The notes beneath the pieces are model-generated. The model ran no database searches. It was given only the letters and a program-made list of their open reading frames with translations, and was not told the DNA's origin. From Prevotella sp. (GTDB taxonomy: Bacteria > Bacteroidota > Bacteroidia > Bacteroidales > Bacteroidaceae), in assembly GCA_017442765.1 (NCBI GenBank), contig JAFRZC010000124.1, positions 1 to 11,307 of the forward strand: a stretch of DNA of 11,307 nt, written 5' to 3'. Both the position numbers and the translations under genes were made by a program. Position 1 is the first letter of the stretch. Each line of letters opens with the position of its first letter. This document shows, piece by piece, positions 5,955 to 11,307 of the stretch.

Positions 5955-7142
5955 CTATTTTAGTACGTCCAGCTCTTTGCCCACCTTGATGAAGGCGGCG
6001 ATGGCCTTGTCGAGCTGCTCACGGGTGTGGCCGGCCGAGAGCTGCACACGGATGCGGGCCTGCTCCTTCGGCACGACAGGATAGTAGAAGCCCGTGACGT
6101 AGATGCCTTCCTCCTGCATCTTGGCGGCATAGACCTGCGAGAGCTTGGCATCGTAGAGCATCACGGCGCAGATGGCGCTCTGCGTGGGCTTGATGTCGAA
6201 GCCGGCAGCCATCATCTTGTCGCGGAAGTAGTTGACGTTCTCCACCAGCCGGTCGTGCAGCTCGTCGCTCTCCTTGAGCATCTTGAACACCTCGAGCGAC
6301 GCGCCGATGATGCAGGGAGCCAGCGAGTTGCTGAACAGATAGGGGCGACTGCGCTGACGCAGCAGGTCGATAATCTCCTTGCGGCCAGTGGTGAAGCCGC
6401 CGAGGGCTCCGCCGAATGCCTTGCCGAGCGTGCCGGTGTAGATATCGACACGGCCGTAGGTGTTGAAAAACTCGCTCACACCATGGCCGGTCCGTCCGAC
6501 GACACCGGCCGAATGACTCTCATCCACCATCACGAGCGCATCGTATTTCTCAGCCAGGTCGCAGATTTTGTCCATCGGAGCCACGTTGCCGTCCATAGAG
6601 AAGACACCGTCGGTGACGATGATGCGGAACCGCTGGGCCTGTGCCTCTCTGAGCTTTTCCTCCAGATCGGCCATGTCGGCATTGGCATAGCGGTAGCGCT
6701 TGGCCTTGCACAGGCGCACGCCGTCGATGATGGAGGCATGGTTGAGGGCATCGGAGATGATGGCATCCTCGTCGGTGAGCAACGGCTCGAACACACCGCC
6801 GTTGGCATCGAAGCAGGCCGCATAGAGAATGGTGTCCTCGGTCTTGAAATAGTCAGAGATGGCAGCCTCAAGCTCCTTGTGGATGTCCTGAGTGCCGCAG
6901 ATGAAACGTACCGAAGACATGCCGTAGCCCCGGCGGTCCATCATGCGCTTCGAGGCCTCGATGAGCCGCGGATGATCGCTCAAACCTAAATAGTTGTTGG
7001 CGCAGAAGTTGAGCACTTCCTGTCCCTTTACATCGATGGAAGCCCGCTGCGGACTTTCAATCAGGCGCTCTTCCTTGTAGAGTCCTGCCTCACGAATCTC
7101 AGCCAGTGTCTGGCAGAGATGGTCTTTCATTTTTCCGTACAT
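5955..7142 (-). CDS. kbl: 2-amino-3-ketobutyrate CoA ligase (glycine C-acetyltransferase)
   Basis: This PLP-dependent alpha-oxoamine synthase cleaves 2-amino-3-ketobutyrate with CoA to glycine and acetyl-CoA, the second step of threonine degradation in the cytoplasm. At 395 residues it is close to the E. coli enzyme (398). Visible motifs are NFCANNYLGL (45-54), LNHASIIDG (133-141) with the conserved histidine at 135, VDESHSAG (206-213) with D207/H210 for the cofactor ring, and TGTLGKAFGGALGG (236-249) with K241 as Schiff-base lysine. The start MYGK is preferred over the ATG at codon 5 because it keeps the same distance to GLYKEER as the E. coli protein. It is divergent from the threonine dehydrogenase gene and has its own strong promoter. 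The exported starch-binding-like gene follows after 33 bases. Other family members (8-amino-7-oxononanoate or 5-aminolevulinate synthase) are less likely given this neighbour. Confidence 0.93.
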   Translation of the reverse strand: MYGKMKDHLCQTLAEIREAGLYKEERLIESPQRASIDVKGQEVLNFCANNYLGLSDHPRLIEASKRMMDRRGYGMSSVRFICGTQDIHKELEAAISDYFKTEDTILYAACFDANGGVFEPLLTDEDAIISDALNHASIIDGVRLCKAKRYRYANADMADLEEKLREAQAQRFRIIVTDGVFSMDGNVAPMDKICDLAEKYDALVMVDESHSAGVVGRTGHGVSEFFNTYGRVDIYTGTLGKAFGGALGGFTTGRKEIIDLLRQRSRPYLFSNSLAPCIIGASLEVFKMLKESDELHDRLVENVNYFRDKMMAAGFDIKPTQSAICAVMLYDAKLSQVYAAKMQEEGIYVTGFYYPVVPKEQARIRVQLSAGHTREQLDKAIAAFIKVGKELDVLK

Positions 7143-7170
7143 AATAAAGCGATATTAGAATTTACAGATG

Positions 7171-7202
7171 CAAAGATAATGCAAATCGAGCGAAAATGCA
7201 AA
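7171..7202 (-). promoter_or_regulatory. Promoter of kbl
   Basis: On the minus strand TTTG (7202-7199), a 20-base spacer and TATCTTTG (7178-7171) match the Bacteroidota vegetative promoter at all fixed positions. The start point should fall near 7165, leaving a leader of about 25 bases. Confidence 0.75.
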
Positions 7203-7219
7203 TTCTTTTCGGTTTTTTG

Positions 7220-7250
7220 TTGGAGGTGTCGGGAAATGTTTGTACTTTTG
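7220..7250 (+). promoter_or_regulatory. Promoter of the threonine dehydrogenase operon
   Basis: TTG (7220-7222), a 20-base spacer and TACTTTTG (7243-7250) fit the -33/-7 pattern. The -33 element lies 17 bases from that of the kbl promoter, so the two are back to back. ATGCAAA occurs three times nearby (7168-7174, 7179-7185, 7196-7202) and inverted within 7248-7254, possibly a regulator site, although some copies coincide with promoter elements. Confidence 0.7.
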
Positions 7251-7289
7251 CATGTTTGAAACAGCGAATCTTAAATTTCTTATACAGGA

Positions 7290-8234
7290 ATGAAAAATAT
7301 TCTGGTCATTGGATCAACAGGGCAGATAGGCTCTGAGCTGACCCGGGAGTTAAGAACAATCTATGGTGACGAACATGTGGTGGCGGGCTATATCCCCGGT
7401 GCCGAGCCTACGGGCGAGTTGCGCGACGGCGGACCGATGGCACTCGCCGACGTCACCAACGGCGCACAGATAGCCGAGGCCGTGAAGGCGCATCAGATTG
7501 ACACCATCTACAATCTTGCCGCGCTGCTCTCGGTTGTGGCGGAAAGAAAACCTCAGCTGGCGTGGCGCATCGGTGTCGATGGACTCTGGAACATCCTAGA
7601 GGTGGCACGCGAGAACCACTGCGCCGTGTTCACCCCCAGCAGCATCGGCTCGTTCGGCCCGACAACTCCCCACAACCCCACGCCACAGGACACCATACAA
7701 CGGCCACAGACCATCTACGGTATCTCGAAGGTGACCACCGAGCTGCTCTCCGACTATTATTTCCATAAGTACGGTGTCGATACCCGCTCGGTGCGCTTCC
7801 CCGGACTCATCTCCTACGTCACACCTCCGGGCGGAGGCACCACCGACTATGCCGTTGATATCTATTACTCTGCCGTGCGTGGCGAGAAGTTCGTCTGTCC
7901 GCTCCGCGAGGGCACGCTGCTCGACATGATGTATATGCCCGACGCGCTCCGTGCCGCCGTCGCGCTCATGGAAGCCAATCCCGACCGGCTCATCCATCGC
8001 AACAGCTTTAACATCGCCGCCATGAGCTTCGCGCCCGAAACCATCTACGAGGCCATCCGCCGCTACCGCCCCACGTTCGAGATGGAGTACGACGTTGACC
8101 CGCTGAAGCAGTCGATAGCCGACTCATGGCCCGACCGCCTCGACGACAGCTGCGCCCGCGAGGAGTGGGACTGGCAGCCCCGCTACGATCTCGACACCAT
8201 GACCCGCGACATGCTCGACAAACTCGTTCTGTAA
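7290..8234 (+). CDS. tdh: L-threonine 3-dehydrogenase, NAD-dependent epimerase type
   Basis: It oxidises L-threonine with NAD+ to 2-amino-3-ketobutyrate, the substrate of the kbl product encoded divergently. The 314-residue protein is of the short-chain, extended SDR (UDP-galactose epimerase-like) class found in Flavobacterium and animals, not the zinc medium-chain class of E. coli. It has the Rossmann glycine motif GSTGQIG (8-14), NLAALLSV (75-82), PSSIGSFGP (116-124) and the catalytic YGISK (Y143, K147). It also has the family blocks RFPGLISY, PGGGTTDYAVDIYY and REGTLLDMMYMPDALRA. The full length matches the family. The ATG has AGGA five bases upstream. It is followed after 37 bases by a rhamnosidase gene on the same strand. 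Annotation as a generic NAD-dependent epimerase is common; the kbl neighbour and the PGGGTTDYAV block make the threonine assignment firm. Confidence 0.9.
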   Translation: MKNILVIGSTGQIGSELTRELRTIYGDEHVVAGYIPGAEPTGELRDGGPMALADVTNGAQIAEAVKAHQIDTIYNLAALLSVVAERKPQLAWRIGVDGLWNILEVARENHCAVFTPSSIGSFGPTTPHNPTPQDTIQRPQTIYGISKVTTELLSDYYFHKYGVDTRSVRFPGLISYVTPPGGGTTDYAVDIYYSAVRGEKFVCPLREGTLLDMMYMPDALRAAVALMEANPDRLIHRNSFNIAAMSFAPETIYEAIRRYRPTFEMEYDVDPLKQSIADSWPDRLDDSCAREEWDWQPRYDLDTMTRDMLDKLVL

Positions 8235-8271
8235 AAATACAGACAACATACCGTAATAGAAAACTATAACT

Positions 8272-10860
8272 ATGAACTTTACCAAACCCTTCGTCGGCAT
8301 GGCGACAATAGTTGCCGTTGCCGCCATCGTTGCGTGTAGTAGTAGCAGAGTAACCCAACAATTGGAACAGCGCACTGATGCCCTCGATGCGTCGGCATGG
8401 AGCATGTCGAAGTGGATATCGGCTGCCGATGCCCCCGTTATAGAGGGGCGCATCAACAACAGTGCGAAAGAACGGGCTGCCGACGGGGCCAGTTGGTTCC
8501 TGTCCACCGTGACCAACAAGGCCAAAGTGAAATCGGCCAAATGGATGACGACGGGGCTTGGGGTCTATCAGCTTTTTGTCAACGGACAGCCCGTAGGCGA
8601 GGAAATATTAAAGCCTGGTTTCACCCATCCCTATAAGACACGGCGGTCGTTCACCTATGATGTGACCGCCCTGTTCAACACAAAAGCCGGCGCGGAAAAT
8701 CAGCTGGCTGTACAGGTCACCCCCGGCTGGTGGGCCGATAAGATTGTCACGCCCTGGGAACATGAGGGGATGGTGGGGCGCAAGTGTGCCTTCCGTGGTG
8801 TCTTGCAGTTGACCTTTACCGACGGAACCACGAAATACTACGGCACCGACACCGACACATGGCGTGCCGGTATTGCCGGACCTGTGAAGCATGCCGCCAT
8901 TTTCGACGGCGAGAGCTATGATGCCCGCGAGCCGTTGCCCTTCCAGAGCATGGAACGGCTGACAGTTCCCGAGGTGAACACTGAGTTCTCGGGCGACATC
9001 CTGCCTTCCGATGGTGCCGAGGTCTATCTGCGCGATGATCTCACGCTCTCTCCGGTAAAGGCTTATACGTGGAAAGGTGTGCAGGGTGCAAGGGAAAACG
9101 AGTTTGGCAAGGTTGTCGTCGTCAGCGAGTTTGCCCCTGATGCAGAAATCACTGTCGGGAAAGGCGAGACGCTTGTCGTCGATTTCGGACAGAACTGCGC
9201 CGCTGTGCCGTCGTTTGTCTTCAAGGCCGAGCCTGGAACAAAACTGACGTGCCTGCCTGGAGAGCTGCTCAACGACGGCAACGGAGCCCGTAGCCGTGGC
9301 ATGGACGGACCAGAGGGGAGCGTCCATCGCGACAACCTTCGTATGGGGCAGACGGGTATGCGCCTCGAATATACCTTTGCCGGAACGGGCGATTACGAGA
9401 GCTATCGCCCGCAGTGCACCTTCTTCGGCTACCGTTTTGTCTCCATCACCGCCACCGATGAGGTGCACATCAAGCGCATCGAGTCGGTGCCCGTCACATC
9501 AATCGGTAAACACCTCGAGACAGGCATAATCACTACCGGCAACGAGCTTGTCAACAAACTCATCTCGAACACCGTCTGGGGTCAGCGGTCGAACTATCTC
9601 TCTGTGCCCACCGACTGTCCGCAACGTAACGAACGGCTCGGATGGACTGCCGACACGCAGGTGTTCACCGAGACGGGAACATTTTTTGCCGACACCGACC
9701 GCTTCTTCCACAAGTGGATGCGCGATATGCGCGACACGCAGAGCCCCACAGGCGGCTTCCCCGGCGTGGCTCCGCTCGCACAGTATGGCGGCGAGATGAT
9801 GCGCTTGGGATGGGCCGATGCAGGCATCATCGTGCCGTGGACCATCTGGAAGCAGTTTGGCGATAACGGTATCGTTGATGAGAACTGGGAGTCGATGAAC
9901 CGTTTTATCAACCATGTCAACGAAAACCAGTACAACCACGAGCGGCTTATTGGCGAGAACGGTGACTACCAATGGGCCGACTGGCTCAGCTACGAGCCGC
10001 TGGAGAGTTGCAGCGGACGCGCCTTCGCTGACGGGAAACCCCTGCCCGATGCCGTCAACTACTGGAATTATCTCAGTGCCTCTTACTGGGCTATCGACGC
10101 GCTGATGATGGCCGACATGGCCAAGAGCACCGGCCGCGATGCTACGCCTTATCTGAACATGGCCGCCAACGCGAAAGCCTATCTCATTGAGAATTTCCTG
10201 AATAGCGACGGGACATTCAAGCCCGACATCCTTAACACCATGCAGACACCCGCGCTCTTCGCCCTGAAGAACCAGCTCGTTGAAGGAGAGACCCGTGAGC
10301 GGATGCTGGCTCGCCTTCGTCAGAACTTCGCCGACCACGGCAACTGCTTGCAGACGGGTTTCCTGGGAACATCCATCCTCATGCAGACACTCACCGAGAA
10401 CGGTATGAGCGATATCGCCTATGAGCTGCTTCTTCAGCGCAAGAACCCCTCGTGGCTCTATTCCATCGACAACGGTGCCACCACCATCTGGGAGCGGTGG
10501 AATAGCTATACCGTCGATAGCGGCTTGGGGCCGCAGGGCATGAACTCGTTTAATCACTATGCCTACGGAGCCGTGTGCCAATGGCTATGGGAGAGCGTGG
10601 CAGGCATCGCCGCCGACCCCGCGCAACCTGGCTTCCGACATATCATCATGAAGCCCCAGCCCGACAAGCGACTGGGGCATGTCAATGCCGAATACCGCTC
10701 CAAAGCCGGACTCATCAATAGCAGCTGGCGCTACGACGGCGACCAGTGGACATGGACCTTCACCGTGCCCAAAGGCTCCACCGCCACCGTCATCCTCCCG
10801 GGCGATACCCAGGGCAAGGAATACAAAAGCGGCACCTATACCCTAAGAAAGCAGATTTAA
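8272..10860 (+). CDS. GH78 alpha-L-rhamnosidase, lipoprotein
   Basis: The 862-residue enzyme should release terminal alpha-L-rhamnose from plant or microbial glycans by inversion. The N-terminus is a lipoprotein signal with lipobox IVAC (C22) followed by SSS. No acidic surface-export signal follows the cysteine, so attachment on the periplasmic side is possible. Domains in order are an N-terminal beta-domain (about 35-225) ending in GESYDAREP, a beta-sandwich (about 280-400, VVDFGQNCAAVPSF), an (alpha/alpha)6 barrel (about 420-770) and a C-terminal beta-domain (about 775-860). The catalytic signature DCPQRNERLGWTADTQ (448-463) gives D448, proposed general acid E454, W458 and D461. WERW supplies E741 as probable base, and NSFNHYAYGAV follows. 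It lies 37 bases after tdh with no promoter visible and ends before a strong terminator, so the two probably share a transcript. Confidence 0.92.
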   Translation: MNFTKPFVGMATIVAVAAIVACSSSRVTQQLEQRTDALDASAWSMSKWISAADAPVIEGRINNSAKERAADGASWFLSTVTNKAKVKSAKWMTTGLGVYQLFVNGQPVGEEILKPGFTHPYKTRRSFTYDVTALFNTKAGAENQLAVQVTPGWWADKIVTPWEHEGMVGRKCAFRGVLQLTFTDGTTKYYGTDTDTWRAGIAGPVKHAAIFDGESYDAREPLPFQSMERLTVPEVNTEFSGDILPSDGAEVYLRDDLTLSPVKAYTWKGVQGARENEFGKVVVVSEFAPDAEITVGKGETLVVDFGQNCAAVPSFVFKAEPGTKLTCLPGELLNDGNGARSRGMDGPEGSVHRDNLRMGQTGMRLEYTFAGTGDYESYRPQCTFFGYRFVSITATDEVHIKRIESVPVTSIGKHLETGIITTGNELVNKLISNTVWGQRSNYLSVPTDCPQRNERLGWTADTQVFTETGTFFADTDRFFHKWMRDMRDTQSPTGGFPGVAPLAQYGGEMMRLGWADAGIIVPWTIWKQFGDNGIVDENWESMNRFINHVNENQYNHERLIGENGDYQWADWLSYEPLESCSGRAFADGKPLPDAVNYWNYLSASYWAIDALMMADMAKSTGRDATPYLNMAANAKAYLIENFLNSDGTFKPDILNTMQTPALFALKNQLVEGETRERMLARLRQNFADHGNCLQTGFLGTSILMQTLTENGMSDIAYELLLQRKNPSWLYSIDNGATTIWERWNSYTVDSGLGPQGMNSFNHYAYGAVCQWLWESVAGIAADPAQPGFRHIIMKPQPDKRLGHVNAEYRSKAGLINSSWRYDGDQWTWTFTVPKGSTATVILPGDTQGKEYKSGTYTLRKQI

Positions 10861-10910
10861 ACCACGGAAGAACACGGATAGACTGCAAATCCGCGAGTAA
10901 GCGAGTGCTA

Positions 10911-10926
10911 TGTGAACTTGTTCACA
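10911..10926. promoter_or_regulatory. Perfect CRP-like palindrome TGTGA-N6-TCACA
   Basis: TGTGAAC and GTTCACA flank two bases, giving a perfect 16-base palindrome that fits the CRP/FNR-family half-site pattern. It stands 50 bases after the rhamnosidase stop and 12 bases before the terminator. No promoter is adjacent on either strand, so a regulatory role is unproven. Confidence 0.3.
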
Positions 10927-10937
10927 AACAAAAGAAA

Positions 10938-10973
10938 AGGCACCTACAAAATCTTTGTAAGTGCCTGATTTTT
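10938..10973 (+). terminator. Bidirectional rho-independent terminator
   Basis: AGGCAC (10938-10943) pairs with GTGCCT (10961-10966) and TACAAA (10945-10950) with TTTGTA (10954-10959), with one mismatch between and a 3-base loop. A T-run (10969-10973) follows on the plus strand. On the minus strand the stem is followed by TTTTCTTTTG. It ends the tdh-rhamnosidase transcript, and its position just past the tRNA 3' end suggests it originally served the minus-strand tRNA gene too. Confidence 0.85.
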
Positions 10974-10978
10974 CAGCG

Positions 10979-11024
10979 TGGACCAGGTAGGGCTTGAACC
11001 TACGACCTCCAGATTATGAGTCTG
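10979..11024 (-). tRNA. 3' fragment of a tRNA with anticodon CAT (attachment site)
   Basis: On the minus strand 11024-10979 gives four bases of the anticodon stem (CAGA), loop CTCATAA with anticodon CAT, TCTGG, a 5-base variable loop AGGTC, a perfect T-arm GTAGG-TTCAAGC-CCTAC, the acceptor 3' strand CTGGTCC and discriminator A. CCA is not encoded. The acceptor 5' strand, D-arm and first base of the anticodon stem are absent: identity to a tRNA ends at 11024 and AT-rich DNA follows. The anticodon stem lacks the GGG/CCC pairs of an initiator, so it derives from elongator tRNA-Met or tRNA-Ile(CAT). Such 3' halves ending in the anticodon stem next to an integrase gene are typical att sites. It cannot make a functional tRNA alone. 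Confidence 0.85.
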
Positions 11025-11074
11025 TTAAAATAAAATTTTTTAGGATTTCATAAAATTTTTCTTGGCTTTGTAAG

Positions 11075-11104
11075 TTGTTGTTTCACAATTATTTTATAAC
11101 TTTG
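11075..11104 (+). promoter_or_regulatory. Promoter of the integrase gene
   Basis: TTG (11075-11077), a 19-base spacer and TAACTTTG (11097-11104) match the Bacteroidota pattern. Transcription would start near 11110, so the 11-base repeats lie inside the leader, downstream of the start point. Confidence 0.65.
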
Positions 11105-11147
11105 CAGCGCAAAAGTGAAATTTTAATAAACCTCAATTAATGGGCGA

Positions 11148-11191
11148 TTTTGTTCGCATTTTGTTCGCAAATTGTTCGCAAATTGTTCGCA
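11148..11191 (+). repeat. Four 11-base direct repeats (TTGTTCGCA)
   Basis: Units at 11148, 11159, 11170 and 11181 read TTTTGTTCGCA twice and AATTGTTCGCA twice, without interruption. The 11-base period is close to one helical turn, so a protein bound to each unit would sit on the same face. The position between promoter and integrase start suits an operator or integrase/excisionase arm sites. The array is too short and lacks spacers for a CRISPR. Confidence 0.85.
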
Positions 11192-11224
11192 AGATTCCCA
11201 TGAACGAAGCAACAGACTATAGTT

Positions 11225-11307
11225 ATGAAGGCTGAAAAGACATCAATCAAGTGCGGAAAAGTGGACAACTGTTCACTTACTCTAGTTCTCGACAAACGTA
11301 CCAATAA
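11225..11307 (+). CDS. Tyrosine recombinase/integrase, N-terminal part only
   Basis: The frame opens with MKAEKTSIKCGKVDNC and then SLTLVLDKRTN before running off the right edge (27 codons visible). An SLTLVLDKR-like strand followed by a basic turn is typical of the N-terminal arm-binding domain of Bacteroidota tyrosine recombinases from conjugative elements and islands. The only in-frame ATG after the upstream stop (TGA 11201-11203) is at 11225. It overlaps the end of a 31-codon frame (11140-11235). The adjacent tRNA fragment supports the assignment. The catalytic domain is outside the window, so activity cannot be judged. Confidence 0.65.
   Translation, partial: MKAEKTSIKCGKVDNCSLTLVLDKRTN

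Larger units (their letters stand above)
10979..11307 (+). mobile_element. Edge of a tRNA-integrated element (ICE, prophage or island)
   Basis: The interval joins a tRNA 3' fragment, an AT-rich segment with a direct repeat TAAAATTTTT (11031-11040 and 11051-11060), a promoter, 11-base repeats and the start of an integrase gene. The chromosome side carries the terminator expected after a tRNA. The element body therefore continues right, beyond the window, and the intact tRNA would be expected at its far end. The element type cannot be told from this part. Confidence 0.7.

Noticed and set aside
6027..6989. 320-codon plus-strand frame opposite kbl
   Set aside because: It is antisense to a complete, highly conserved PLP enzyme gene; length reflects GC-rich codon use.
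9499..10581. 360-codon minus-strand frame inside the rhamnosidase gene
   Set aside because: It is the antisense shadow of the catalytic barrel coding region, with no motifs or promoter.
10979..11100. A complete tRNA gene with an intron or unusual 5' half
   Set aside because: No D-arm or GGACCAG acceptor strand occurs in the AT-rich DNA beyond 11024, so only the 3' part is present in the window.
11148..11191. CRISPR-like direct repeats
   Set aside because: Units are 11 bases, contiguous and without spacers; they fit binding-site iterons.

Overview
The window looks like Bacteroidota chromosome, most likely Prevotellaceae. Four start regions carry a Bacteroidota-type promoter (a TTG near -33, 19-20 bases, then TAnnTTTGC). 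The genes are typical of the group: an N-acetylhexosamine 1-kinase-like kinase, a family 9-like carbohydrate-binding protein, a GH78 rhamnosidase lipoprotein, and exported proteins ending in a YDLQGRK...GIYIxNGKK type C-terminus. The assignment rests on recognised motifs, not on a search.

Left part (1-3351). A plus-strand gene is cut by the left edge; its product is unrecognised and may have three SH3-like barrels. It converges on a minus-strand operon of a NahK-like sugar kinase and an overlapping cytoplasmic CBM9-like protein. The 261-base convergent gap holds a possible MITE-like element with 17-base inverted ends. Right of the kinase lie its promoter, a minus-strand terminator, short tandem repeats and a gene for a small acidic peptide.

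Middle (3352-7142, minus strand). A frameshifted, truncated C-terminal remnant of a surface protein comes first. Next is an exported 697-residue protein with three starch-binding-like (X25/SusE-F type) repeats; its C-terminal sorting-like domain is interrupted by 7-base tandem repeats. Upstream of it is kbl (2-amino-3-ketobutyrate CoA ligase).

Right part (7143-10860, plus strand). Back-to-back promoters separate kbl from a divergent epimerase-type L-threonine 3-dehydrogenase gene, so both steps of threonine to glycine plus acetyl-CoA are adjacent. An alpha-L-rhamnosidase lipoprotein gene follows the dehydrogenase after 37 bases. Each threonine gene thus has a glycan-related exported gene close behind it.

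Right edge (10861-11307). A bidirectional terminator is followed by only the 3' 46 bases of a minus-strand tRNA with anticodon CAT. The 5' half is missing and is replaced by AT-rich DNA, a promoter, four 11-base repeats and the start of a probable tyrosine recombinase gene that runs off the window. I read this as one end of an element integrated in the tRNA gene. It is the most interesting feature here, and most of it lies outside the window. No CRISPR array, rRNA or complete tRNA was seen.
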